The notes beneath the pieces are model-generated. The model was not told the origin of the DNA, ran no database searches, and saw nothing but the letters and a program-made list of their open reading frames with translations. Source: Polytrichum commune (Eukaryota > Streptophyta > Polytrichopsida > Polytrichales > Polytrichaceae). Taken from it: a stretch of DNA of 64,000 bases. This document shows positions 48,201 through 59,668 of the stretch, one piece after another. The position numbers and the translations under genes are program-made. The stretch spans positions 15,405,001-15,469,000 of the forward strand of contig OX485807.1 of NCBI GenBank assembly GCA_950295325.1, read 5' to 3'. Position 1 is the first letter of the stretch. The number at the start of each line of letters is the position of its first letter.

Positions 48201-49954
48201 CTGGTGGCGGATGTTGCCCTTGAGGTACAGTAGGTAGATTTGAAGTATCCAAATCTATTAGTATTTCAAAATCAGATGCTCAAATGTTTTTCTTGAAGGA
48301 ACAAAGAACCAATGACAATGACACGTGATCCTTGTAGTGTTTGCACACATTCAAAGGCATCCTAAAGTTTGATGGCAACACCTAAAATTGAATAGATTAT
48401 AGAGGTTTACTTTTGCGTGTAGGAAGAAGTATAAGCTTTACGTATTCTTAGTGCCTTGACCCTCTTAACATGCCTTATGGGATTTGTGTGATCTTGCCAC
48501 TAATTTTCTTCCACTAGGTGCTTCTCAAATCTATGAATGTGGTTTTAAAACTTACCATTGTAGTAGACCATAAAACCATCTCATGAAAGTGAAGTAGTGG
48601 TAACACTGAGTGATCCATGTAGTGGTGTATGCACTTCGTGACCATGCGATCTTCTAGGCTTCAAGATGTGTGGCAATGTAAGGGGTTTGCTGAGAAACAT
48701 GTCTCCTATATACATGTTATGGTTGATTCCCCTTTATTAGGTTAGCATTTCCATGTGCTAGTGAAGTTGACTGCAACCAACTAGATTACAAACATTTGAA
48801 CCCCTTTTCCAAATGGAAGTGTGCATTGATTTTTTTGGGGAAAAAAACTAGACTGGGCCGCATGCACGATTGTTAGCAGAAACTTCAAACTTGTAGTTTG
48901 AGGAGGGGGACTTGACTCGAACGTTGTTGTCTCTTTATTCCAGACCCGGAAATTAACTTTTATTCCAACAAAAAAAAACTTGAGTTCTAAGAACTTGTAA
49001 GTGTGGACTTGAGATTTTGTATTTTATACTAAACATTTTGTGGTGGGATGTTCTTTTCATTCAAACCTTGGTTGAAGTTTCTATTATTTTGAAATTTATT
49101 TTTTTATTTCCTAGAATCTTAAATTGTGAGGTTCATTTAATCCTCTTGCTCAACATCCAAAATGGGTAAGTGTGAGGATGGTCAAGTTCCGAATTGCATA
49201 TTGAAAAACAAGGCACATGTATTGTCTCATATGTTGCCCCCCCCCCCTCTTTACCTTCCTAAAATTATTAGGTCAAACATTTTTCTTTTTGCCTTGTGTT
49301 TATCTGTTTATTTTTAATCAACAAGTAGTGATGATAGATAAAGATTCAATTGTAAAACCCTATAATTTATACAAGTGTTGGAGTATTGTCCATGATGTAT
49401 GAGGGAAATGTGATGTTGAGATGAAGCTATACTTGTCTTCTTCTATGTGCAACTCATGCGAAAAAAATACTTCAATCCTCACAATTCTTTTTTGAGGTGG
49501 GAGTTTTCTTGATTCTACCTTCTCTTAGTTGAACACAAATTCTAAAGAAATAACATTCCTTACACAATGAAGCTCCAAGGAGTTAATAATATCATATTTT
49601 GTTCCTTGGACCTCCTACATATATGTCAATGAAGAGCTTGCCTTAGATTTTTTCATATCTTATGTTCATACCTTTATCTTCTCCTTTTTTCTTTTTTAAT
49701 CACAAATTTTATCTTTAAGGTGGGTGCATTATTAATTTCCCAAGGCTTTTTTTTCGTGGACACATTTTCACATAAGTTCACCTTCTATTTAGACTTTGAT
49801 GTCCGAAAACATGCCATGGCCATAGACATTGAAAAATTTGCTCCACCTAAGTGTCACATGAAAAAGTCTTAAAGAAAGAAGACCTTCGGAATAGATCTTC
49901 ATCATAAAGCAAATTTATTCTTAGATAGACACACACATATAGATAGATAGATAG
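48201..49954. other. gene-free stretch
   Basis: A C run lies near 49237-49246 and a (GATA)n tract at 49940-49954. I recognise no gene. Confidence 0.45.
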
Positions 49955-50175
49955 ACACTAAATATGATGTTGAGTGTCACTTATTATTTGGAGTTACACA
50001 TTCCTATATCTTTCTATTGCTAATGTAATGTTTGACCAAGTAAAGACATTAGTGTTCTATAATGTCCAGAAAATCAATTCGACCTTTGTTGGTAGAAAAA
50101 GAGATATACAATAAAAAAATGATAGCAATGCGTAATTCTAAATAGTAAGTGACACTAAAATATCATATTTAGTGT
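49955..50175. mobile_element. Pal-B MITE, complete
   Basis: It runs from ACACTAAATATGATG to CATATTTAGTGT, 221 bp. Inside each end is the Pal-B signature GTGTCACTTATTATTTGGAG or its complement. The core has ACATTAGTGTTCTATAATGTCC and GACCTTTGTTGGTA. It gives the intact reference for this family. Confidence 0.85.
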
Positions 50176-50459
50176 AGCTAGCTAGTCAACTTGCTTGATA
50201 GATAGGCCAACTTCCTAGGGAGCAAGCGTGAATGAGAAGTCTCTTCATCTATGGGCTACTATCATTTTTTGGTGGTAGATTTTCAATAAACTACCTCAAC
50301 TGCATGGTTATGAAATTTGTAATTAGAGTTGGGAATGAAGGACAACTAGTGTTTGTCCAACATAGCAACAATCTGGACAATTATATATATATGAGTGGTG
50401 TGTGGGTAGGTGTGGATGTAAGAACGGACATCTTAAATATGTGTGTTTCAAAAGAGAGT

Positions 50460-50764
50460 GGACGACGTGTTTAATATATGTTAACCATTCTAAGCTCAAT
50501 AGTCAACATAAGTAAAAGGGGAGGGATGGGGGGGGGGGGGGACTATATGACCATTTAATGTCCACGAGAATCTTCACTATGACAACGGATAAGACATGTG
50601 TTTGAGGTCCAAAAATTGTGAGGCAAATGGCTGCATGTGTGAAATGGAATTGGCAATCAATTTACACAAAATCTTGCACCAATTGTGTGTTTCGCATCAT
50701 AAGAAAAAGTGGCCGTAGCTTAAAGTGCCCATAATTTTATGATTATGGGTTTAGGGTTTAGGGT
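50460..50764 (+). repeat. H-repeat copy plus telomere-like units
   Basis: It shares AACCATTCTAAGCTCAATAG, TATATGACCATTTAATG, AGAATCTTCACTATGACAA and GTCCAAAAATTGTGAGG with other H copies. A G run of about 14 at 50529 sits where other copies have 7 to 8 C on the opposite strand or none. TTTAGGG units follow at 50745-50764. Confidence 0.75.
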
Positions 50765-50966
50765 GTTCCAAACAACATGCTTGCGGTAGATCTATGAGTC
50801 AAATATTGGAAGTATTGAATCGATCTTGGCACTAGGAACAACTTGTTCGTTTTTTGGAGCACAAGAATTTGGCATTTGCTTTTGAAAAGCGCTTGGTCCC
50901 TCAACTTTGTGATTGCGAAACAAAATAACAAATTGAAGAGAAGAGATTTGCAAAGGAGCGAATACT

Positions 50967-51298
50967 ACACTAAATTTTGTATTTAGTGTCATTTGGTAGT
51001 TTATGTCACTTGTGGTAACTTCTCCAATAACACTTCCTAGGGATTAGTTTACGGGTACTGTATTATTATCATCCCAACTTCCGGTTAGTTCATCCACCGC
51101 TCCAATTGTTGAAACAAGATTTTGGTATATTCTGCATCCTAATTATGTGACGGAATTTTGTCATGGATGATTGAAATTTGGATGAAAAGTTTACTTTGTA
51201 AGTGACAATGAATGTAACATTATGAATCTAGAATGCTCGAATTGTTTTTACAAGGAATAGAAATAGAAATGGTGATGCTAAATTACAATATTTAGTGT
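50967..51298. mobile_element. Pal-C MITE
   Basis: The ends ACACTAAATTTTGTATTTAG and CAATATTTAGTGT match the Pal type. The core matches 58591-58933 (GTCATGGATGATTGAAATTTGG or close, AAGTGACAATGAATG) and not Pal-A or Pal-B. Confidence 0.75.
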
Positions 51299-51917
51299 AC
51301 AACTACTTCCTGACAAATATGTGGTATATGTAGTTGGAAGTACAAATATTGCCACCCAACATAAAATTCATTCATGACCCTCCTCAAAGGTAATTGAAGT
51401 TGATCCAATTTCTGTAATTACAAGGTCCAACTCCCGAATCATATCAACATTCTTTAGCAGACTTCCAAAAAAAAAATCTATATTTCTCAACCCCACAGAT
51501 CATAACATTATTCAGATCCATAACAATGTTTTGTGGGACTGATAGTATTCCACAGAATATTCCCTGATATTTCTGACAATGTGGAGTTCATGTGAGTTCA
51601 TGTTTTGATGTAGTTCATGTGAGTTTAGCATCGTGGCTGAACTTCACAATTCATGATTGTAAGAAGATAAATATCCCTCATGAAAAAAATGGTCGCTTAC
51701 AAAACCAAAAAAATAGGGTGTAAGAAACAAAATGCGGTGTAAGAAAAAAGTGAACAACAGTCGGGCTCCGAGAAAAAAAAAGAAACTGGGGTGTAGTCAA
51801 AAAAATTGGTTACTTGGGGTATAAGGAAAAAAATGCAGTGTAAGTAAAATAGGGTATTTTAAATGATTCCCCCAAAGAATTATAATTAATGATAGGGTGT
51901 ATTAAAATACAAGCATT
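51299..51917. other. gene-free A-rich stretch
   Basis: Between 51690 and 51860 the word GTGTAAGNAAAAA recurs several times in an A-rich context. No gene. Confidence 0.4.
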
Positions 51918-52036
51918 TACCTTTATTTTGAAAAAGACCACACCTTATAATCTTTTCTGCAAGGTAAGTAGCCCCTCGATAAATAAATCCTGAGCGCACG
52001 TGTGTGCAAAATATAAGAGGGAGTGAACCCCCCGAG
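51918..52036 (+). mobile_element. CTCG MITE, right half only
   Basis: It matches the right half of the 57695 copy from TTTATTTTGAAAAA to GAGTGAACCCCCCGAG. The left half is missing and no duplication is found. Confidence 0.8.
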
Positions 52037-52044
52037 GTACTAGT

Positions 52045-52657
52045 TTTGTCAATGGTGCGATCTACATCTACATTAGACACTAAACCTAAAACTTAGTATT
52101 TGTGAAAACATCACATTCACATGTGACGTTTTCCTTTTCCAAGGCTGACTTAGTTTCTAGAACTGTGGAGTGCACTTGAACTTTGAAAAATCTTATGTAG
52201 TTGGCCAAAGCTACCTCTAAAGACCAATTCCCGTTGGCCTTCCTTGCATTCAAATATCCTTGCATCAATCATGTCCTTGCAAAACGACAAATATGACGTT
52301 TTTTTCACAAATACCATGTTATAGGTGATATGCAATGGGTCCCACTAGACATCGGCTGGAGTGATAATGGTGACCGAATTTGTCACAGTGAACTTCAAGA
52401 TCATTGTACATGTTCACATTCACTGCGGAAATTACGGTTCCTTGCCACGGGTTTGAACTCTATGAATTATATGGACTGGGAGTCTACTATTGTAGTAGAT
52501 AATAAAACCATCCAACAACAAAAGTACCAATGGCAAGGAATTGGCAATACACGAAGTGCTTGCCAAAATTCACCAGTATTGAGCGCTCAAAAACTCCCCA
52601 CAAAACAATTACACAATGTCATATGCGTGCGCACACACACACACACCCTCCAATCAT

Positions 52658-52703
<46 letters not shown>

Positions 52704-55700
52704 GAGCAAAAAGAAAAAAAGAAAAAAATTCATTTGAAATAACCAACCTGAATTAAAGAAATCTTCGCCTCAGAGTGCACATGCACACGCTCGCAGGTCC
52801 TTGCCAGTGTATTTTGATGAGAATTGTAGAAAAAATTAAGAAAAACATATAATTAATTAAAAAAATCTGTGGCTTCTACCTACAAGAATTCATCAACAAT
52901 TGCTTATAATTTCACATTTCTCTTTGCATCACCAATTCACAATTGTGGGCGACAATGATGAGCCGTGAATCTTTGTAACTAGCATGCTAAACATTTGGAC
53001 CTGGTAATGTGTGTGTACAATCACCACCATCGTATTAATCAAAACACTGCTCAAAACTAAACCCTAAATCCCACAATCCAAGACCTTAAAACCAGAACTT
53101 CTGTGCAAGAATGTCACAGATAGATAGATAGACAGACAGACACACACTCACTCATGAAACCTTTTACACACTGATTGAGTTGGAACTGCCAACAATGAGG
53201 AGCGGAGCTGGCTGAATACCCACAACTTCAACTCCCATTTTTAGTTTTTACGTTTAAATTTTCGTGAGCAAGATCGTCTAAAAGCACTGATTCGGTTGTC
53301 AAGGTATGCAAAGGAAAGAAGGCTTTGTTTGAGTGAGATTACTGGGTTTTTTTTACGCCTCCTTTGACCTTGCTCCAGAAGTTGGAGGGAGGAATTTGAG
53401 GAAGAAAGTTGAAGAAAGAATGGAGGAGTTTTTATTTTTGGAGGTGGTGGTGGTGGTGATGAGCTTCAGAATTCATGGAGTGCTGCACTCACTGTTGCCT
53501 GGGGTGGCAACTAGTGCAAAAGAATTTGTAAAAAGATAATCCATCCATATTATCCTTGTACATTCGTACAAAAGAACAATTTTGCAAAACTTGGAATGGA
53601 GTGATGTAGTGCACATTGAGACCGTCCATATTACGTAGTAGTTTTTTGATTTGAGCATATCTATGTATTATAATACATCAGTAATTCGAAAATCATGTGG
53701 ACTTTCTCTTGGATAGGGGGGCTCGTCCATAATCTGGTCTCCATCAGACCTAATTATAATTTAGATAATCTACAAAGATTGGAAGATCGTATAGATTATT
53801 TTGGCTTGTGAGCCCTAACCCTAAGTCATTTCCCGACTTCTCTCGGTGGATGCCCTCCCGCTTCTCTTTTGAAACTCTTGAATCCAAATAATTCGAAACA
53901 TAATCTAGATTATATGTACGATTATGTGTACATAATCTATGCCTTTGTGAAGTTTTTGGACGAGCACCCTGTAATTATTTGTTTGAGTTGCCACCCTGGG
54001 CACTGTTGTTGGCTTCTTTGGCAAGCAAGTGTGAAAGAGTGTGGACCTTGCACCCTTGGGTTCATACCCAGGCCATTCACCTACGATTTATTAGAGCTAT
54101 AGGCAATGGATCATGGGAAGCCATCGCCAGTCAATTACTCATCATAAAATTTAGAAAAAACCCGAGATCAAACATAGGGCACCTTTTAATTCTTTTGAGA
54201 TAATTGTTTAAACATTTTTAGGGAAAAAAAATCTCTAACAAACTATTAGAGTCATGTGTATAAAACATTATGGGTCTGATTATTGCGCATAGTTCAGAAC
54301 TCAAATTCAAAAATATCAATGGGTATGGAAAAAAGAATGGGAGGGAAACCGTACTTATATGTGACAGTTAGTTCCCTATACGAGGGTATAAACGGATGAA
54401 TAGTGTAATGCCCTAGTTTCTTAATGTATAAGTGTTTGTATTGGTTGATTGTGTCTTCTATTAGGAGGTCTATCTTGGACTTTTAGTATGGCTTTCAGGC
54501 GTGGGGAATTTTTTAAACAAACATACCCCTCAATACTATATTCAGTGCACAATTTTTTTTTCTAATTAAGTATACGGTACTATTAAATCAAAAAACAACA
54601 AAAGAAACATTATAACTGAAGGGGTCCCAAAAATACTACTATGCACCAAACTACCCCGCATTTAATCATTCTCTGAATGCAAGTGTATAGATGAAAGCAT
54701 GTGTAGTGACCGACCTTAGAAAGCCATGTGACACATCATGCCACTTGGACAACGATTTCACACATGTGGCATTACAATGTGGCCCACAAGTCAAGAGTTC
54801 AAACTCCAATGATAATCCTCCTAAAGGCAATCTAGGCTACCTTAGGATTTTTAGCAAAAGCCATGTAAAAGAAGATCAAGAGCTTGTCATCAAGTGGCAC
54901 ATGGGATCCTTAATTGAAAGCACGAATCTAACAATACCCATAATGCGTTTAGTGAAACTTAGCTCTCAACTTGAAAGATGCATACTAATTTGGGGCTTTT
55001 ATGATGGATGAATGAGAGGTATCTCATATGCGGTAATTGCCTCTCTTCACTTGAAAGGTCTAATTTAAAGTAGAATCGAGTGAACAAGTGTGAGTAAGAA
55101 GTTGTGTACCAATGAGAATGTCTAACTTAGTTGTTGTAGATCAAGTGTGAATATTTTGTTATTGCACGTAAATTTGGGTAATTCGTTCATCATGGATGAA
55201 GGGGTTTCTAATTAAAACAAATCTCTCATAGGTTGAAGCTTGAATTGTTCCCACTAAACCAATTCCACATTTTTAATACCATTTTCAGAGTTAAATATGC
55301 TAAAAGAAGAAAAAAAATCTTGTATATAGAATCCTTCACTACATTGTTCACCTTCCCAATGGATGAGTTTATCTAGATACCACCTCATCCTAGCCATTCA
55401 CATGTTTAATCACTTTGTTTTGGATCACTTGAACCCATGTGCCTCACAGTGAGGTCTATTGAAGCACAATAAAATTAGATAGCAAATTGCACAAGCAGAA
55501 ACACATACACAAAGGCATATGAACAATGCTTGGAGTGAGATAGTCACCCTCACCCCTTACCTTGCCCTTAATTGCATTTATTTTCCCTTGGTTCATAGAA
55601 TGCATGTGTGATATCTCAACTCCCACATATGGGTTTATTCAAATCTTATTCACTCTTGATCCTCTAATAAATATTATGACTACAAGCAACTTAAGGCTCT

Positions 55701-55929
55701 GCCTTCAACAGTCTCATTTTGCAAGTGGTAAAGGATTTCAATTTCATTATCCTTGTTAATGATTGTTGCCCATTATTCCTAAATACAATAATTTCAAATG
55801 ACATGGTTTTGTACAACTTCAAATTATCATCCACGTATGTCTCATTTCTCCTTTTTACAACATGTTGGTGCAATATGTGGTTTTTCTAGCGTTCTCCAAA
55901 TACCCGTCGCACCCTTGTGAGGTATCTTT
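52045..55929. other. mostly gene-free stretch
   Basis: An (AAC)n tract lies at 52659-52703 and GATA/GACA repeats at 53116-53143. Around 52080-52470 and 53164-53560 the minus strand has splice-like and protein-like pieces (TTCCGCAG near 52425; ARKANGNWSLEVALANYI), but I could not assemble a gene. A right end of an ATTG element (GGATGAATGAGAGGTATC) lies at about 55005-55040. Confidence 0.35.
53164..53238 (-). CDS. possible small first exon, uncertain
   Basis: On the minus strand an ATG in the context AAAATGGGAGTTG opens 24 codons (MGVEVVGIQPAPLLIV...) before TAA. GT dinucleotides just before the stop could serve as a splice donor. The upstream side (53240-53560) is pyrimidine-rich, like a plant leader. 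No following exon could be joined with confidence and no family is recognised, so this may be chance. Confidence 0.15.
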   Translation of the reverse strand: MGVEVVGIQPAPLLIVGSSNSISV

Positions 55930-56219
55930 CACTAGTAGAAAACCATGCCCAAAAAAACCGCAGCCAAAATCAGCTGCGGTTTTTTTGACCAGCCTAATCT
56001 GCAGCCGTTAAATGATTACAAATTTTTCTTTTTCATTTTGTAACTGAATTGTTTTTTGAAAAAATTGGGGCGTGTAATATACTGTTGGAAATATATTTTT
56101 AAGATCTTTCCAACGGTATATTACACGCCCCCAAATTCTTAAACTTTCAGTCGCTACACCAAAAACATAAATCTGCAGTAGTTTAGCGCCTGCAGATCAG
56201 GCATAGTTTTCTACTAGTG
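55930..56219. mobile_element. CACTA MITE with TTT duplication
   Basis: It runs from CACTAGTAGAAAACCATGCC to GGCATAGTTTTCTACTAGTG. The ends are inverted copies, and TTT lies at 55927-55929 and 56220-56222. Subterminal blocks carry CTGCAG and GCTGCGGTTTTTTT motifs. The middle is the palindrome shared with 36371 and 46891. It is 290 bp and non-coding. Confidence 0.92.
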
Positions 56220-57596
56220 TTTGCCCCTCTAAAGGTTTCCCCTCTACATCAACACCTAAATTGGTTCGCATTCTCTCAATAGAATTGTTTTGGGGTGGCG
56301 GTGTTGACAAACACCCTTTGTTTGTTGGTCATCCTTTTGGTTCTTGAAATGCAACTAGGTTAGTTTACACTCGCTCCTTACGCTCCTCAATATCTTCATC
56401 AAGATCAAACAAAGGTAATTTGGAAGATCCAGCCACTCCAATCACCATGGGAGCCTCATTTCTCCCACTTGCACACATTTTCCAAATCACTCCCACTACT
56501 CGTACAATCATCCATGAATGTAACATCTTTCCTACCCCCAAACACGTCCAAATGTGCTCTATCCAATGGCTTATTTGTTGTCCAATCGCATCCCCCCATC
56601 GTTGGGAACTGCCGCCCTAAGTTGTTGTCCCTCAATGCATGTTTCACGAATTGAGGAAGACATGGTACAAGGAATTTTGCTAAAGTTCCATGTCACTCAC
56701 CATGTTTTGAATTGCATGAACACACCATCCATTCAAATGCACAAGCCGATGATTTTCACGCTTAAATGCACCGTCTTTCCTTCATGTTTGTGCCAAATGG
56801 GCCGCATCCTCTTTTACTTTTTGAAGATCCCTCCATTTTGATCCAAGATCTCCAAAAAGTGTGGCCATGTAGGCATCCATGTCATACTTGGGACCTGTGG
56901 AAATGGTAAGCCCCAACTTGCATCCTCTCAACGGCCGAGATTGCTCGGATTGACCTCAAATGAGTTGGGACCGGGGACCCTATGAATCAACCCCAATGTT
57001 GTCATGAGGGTGAGATTATAGGCTTGAATTTGGTTGCCTAGCCGATGTCGGTGTTGGCTGTCAAGGTCAATCAATTATGTCTGTTGCCTGACTTTGGTGT
57101 GAGTGTTCTCAAAAATGTTATGCCCATGCTTTAAAGGGTTAATTATTCAATATTACTTGTGGTCCTATTCCATGTACATAGCATTAGGCATTAGGTTCCC
57201 TTGTGACATAACATTGTTGCATTCATTCATGTGGGCCCTAAGAATAATAATAATAATAATAATACCGTTAGAGTATTGGAATGGTGCCCATCCGGTAGGC
57301 TTGGGCCCCCCTCCTTGTTTACACGGTGCCACCTCAAAAGGGAACTATCCAATTCATCATTTTGCCCGGGACGGGTGCCCCCATTCATTTTCATTTTTCA
57401 ACGCAAATGGGTCGACAAGCCTCATGGGACTCGACCCCCTCACGGAGCCATCAAAGCCGCCACTTTTGGTCAAGAACTATGCAATATATAAGCATGCCGT
57501 TGAATTGTGAGCTTGAAAACAAGCACTTATCTTCACCATTCATCGACCGTTTATGAAACTTCTACACTTTGCATCCTACAATGCCGAGACGCGACT
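56220..57596. other. gene-free stretch
   Basis: An (AAT)n tract lies at 57242-57264. Frames at 56420-56841 are short and lack motifs. No gene is recognised. Confidence 0.4.
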
Positions 57597-58096
57597 ACAC
57601 TAGATATGATGTTTCGTGTCACTTATTACTATTTGGGTTTACACGGTGCTATATCTTCTTACCATTGATGTAATTTTTTTTTACCATAATGTCCCTCGGG
57701 GGGGTCACTGGCGAAAATCGTAGAACAACGTGCGAGAAAAAATAGGGTCTAATATATTCATTGTAGATAAATTTTGTAAAAAACTTACATATAATATAGG
57801 GGGTTTTAAAATAATGAAAAATGATTACATGTAAAATACCATCACATGTAAAATACCATCACACCTTTATTTTGAAAAATACCATACCTTATAATCTTTT
57901 CTGCAAGGTAAATAGCCCCCCAATAAATAGGTCCCGAACGCACGTGTATGCAAAATATAAGAGGGAGTGAACCCCCCGAGTAATGTCCAAACTACCAATT
58001 TCACATTTGTTGGTAAAATATGAGACATATACAATAAACAGATATAGCATTGCGTGATTCCAAATAGTACGTGACACAAAATATCATGTTTAGTGT
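57597..58096. mobile_element. Pal-B MITE interrupted by a CTCG MITE
   Basis: The left part (ACACTAGATATGATG to TAATGTCC) and the right part (TAATGTCC to CATGTTTAGTGT) join into a 206-bp Pal-B element when the insert and one duplication are removed. The rejoined centre is the Pal-B word ATAATGTCCAAAC. Confidence 0.92.
57695..57980 (+). mobile_element. CTCG MITE with TAATGTCC duplication
   Basis: It runs from CTCGGGGGGGTCACTGGCGA to GAGTGAACCCCCCGAG, 286 bp, with TAATGTCC at 57687-57694 and 57981-57988. It is the fullest copy of its family. Because it sits inside a Pal-B element, the CTCG family moved after Pal-B. Confidence 0.95.
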
Positions 58097-58590
58097 AGTA
58101 GCTACATGTTTTTTAAGGTTCTTGCCACTTTACAATCAACGTCCTTTGTAGGCTCACACACATTGTGTCTCCAAGAATGAGATTTATACCTATAACTATG
58201 AGGTGAGCAAATGCGAGCAACTATGGAGCTTGAACTCCGACATGTGCTTGAAGGGGTTATTTACACACAACCACGTTTGTAGCTTTACTTTCTTTGGCTC
58301 TACTTTCATGGGGTTGATAAAAACCACAACCACATCCACTCTCACATATTGCCCAACTACGAATGAGACAAGGTGTAGTTGAGGGTGGTTGAAGTTTACT
58401 TTATTGATTCTATTTTTGTTTTATTAATGGGACATGGGAGGAGAGAACTTCAATTGCGGAGCATCGATGGGAGAGGAATCGTAAGAAAGTTTGGAGGCAA
58501 ATACCCTACAACTCATGAATTGTTTGTCTCCCATTTTGTCTCCCACTCCATAGATTGGATCAATAGGAAAATACTCTTTGACCCGCAACT
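58097..58590. other. gene-free stretch
   Basis: I recognise nothing functional here. Confidence 0.4.
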
Positions 58591-58933
58591 ACACTAAGTA
58601 TGATATTTAATGTCGTATGGAATTTAATGTCAATATGGTAAGTTTTCGGATGACACTTCTTATAAATAAGTGAACAAATATTGTCATGGATGATGGATGA
58701 GTTCACCCATTGGCCAAAACCCTACCTTCTCTTATCAACAACTTGTGATGAAACATATTGTCATGGATGATTGAGATTTGGATGACAAATCACTTGGTAA
58801 GTGACAGTAATTGCAACACTGTAAATCTATAATCCCCCAAACAATGTACAAGGAATGACGAATAATGTTGGTTTAACATTTAGTATTGAGCAAGACAATT
58901 AGAATTGGTGGCACTAAATATCATATTTAGCGT
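58591..58933. mobile_element. Pal-C MITE
   Basis: The ends are ACACTAAGTATGATATTTAA and ATCATATTTAGCGT. GTCATGGATGATTGAGATTTGG and AAGTGACAGTAATTG link the core to the Pal-C copy at 50967. Confidence 0.75.
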
Positions 58934-58954
58934 ACTTACTGCATTTCTCATCTT

Positions 58955-59081
58955 ATGCCAAATTGGTTGTTTGAACATTATAGAACATTACCATCTTTAC
59001 TTGGTTAAAAAAGACATATATTGTAAAAACATATAGCATGTGCTTCCAGATAGTGAGTGGCACTAAATATCATATTAGTGT
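58955..59081. mobile_element. Pal-B fragment, right half
   Basis: CCAAATTGGTTGTTTGAACA through CACTAAATATCATATTAGTGT matches the right part of Pal-B. The left half is missing. Confidence 0.7.
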
Positions 59082-59147
59082 AGTTGTGATTGAAGGTGGG
59101 CCTGAACCACAACCGCGACTGCTCAAAGACAGTAGTTGCAGGGAAAC

Positions 59148-59650
59148 CTTCACAGAATACAAAGATTCACACTTCAGAGTGAAAAAAAGGAAACACTCTA
59201 CCCTGCCATCATGAGATCACAAGCCATACATGAACTAGCTTGCATTTTTTATAAGGTCAATCAAATCTACAGACCCACCTTTGTGAGACAAACTCTTTGA
59301 AAACTGTACAGACATCAGTAGAGCTTTTTGCATCATGTTTGCAAAAAAACAAACAAAGACTGGAGATGATGAACACTCGAGCTCGAATAGTTATATGTAA
59401 ATCCCTCACAGGATCCGAAATTCAAATATGCAGAGTGAAACAAATGAAACACTCTGCCCTGCCATCGCACTTTATCACGAGATCATGAGCCACACATGAG
59501 CTGGCTTGAAATTTATTTACAGTCAATCAAATCTACAGACCCAAACTTTTTGAGCCAAACCTTTTTGAAAACTGCAGAGACATCAGTAACGCTTTTTCCA
59601 GCATTTAAAATATAAAAATATAAAATACTGATGGTGATGAATACTTGAGA
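59148..59650 (-). repeat. tandem duplication of the gene's 3' flank
   Basis: Two units of about 250 bp (59148-59401 and 59402-59650) share TCACAGRAT, ACACTCTRCCCTGCCATC, GAGATCA, GTCAATCAAATCTACAGACC and GACATCAGTA in the same order. The second ends 19 bases short of the stop codon of the neighbouring gene, so the duplicated material is probably its 3' untranslated region. Confidence 0.85.
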
Positions 59651-59668
59651 AATTCGCAATTCAATTCG

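Noticed and set aside
52330-52430. Weak resemblance of a minus-strand stretch to plant self-incompatibility S1-type proteins
   Set aside because: Only a few residues agree, the frame is short and the rest of the domain is absent.
52330-52737. 135-codon plus-strand frame with a poly-Asn end
   Set aside because: The end is an (AAC)n tract and the rest shows no family signature.
57270-57460. Possible minus-strand SINE with a B-box-like GGTCGAGTCCC
   Set aside because: No matching A box at the right distance, no tail and no target duplication.
57103-57510. Overlapping 76 to 135-codon frames with Ile or Asn runs
   Set aside because: The runs come from an (AAT)n tract and the remainder has no recognisable domain.
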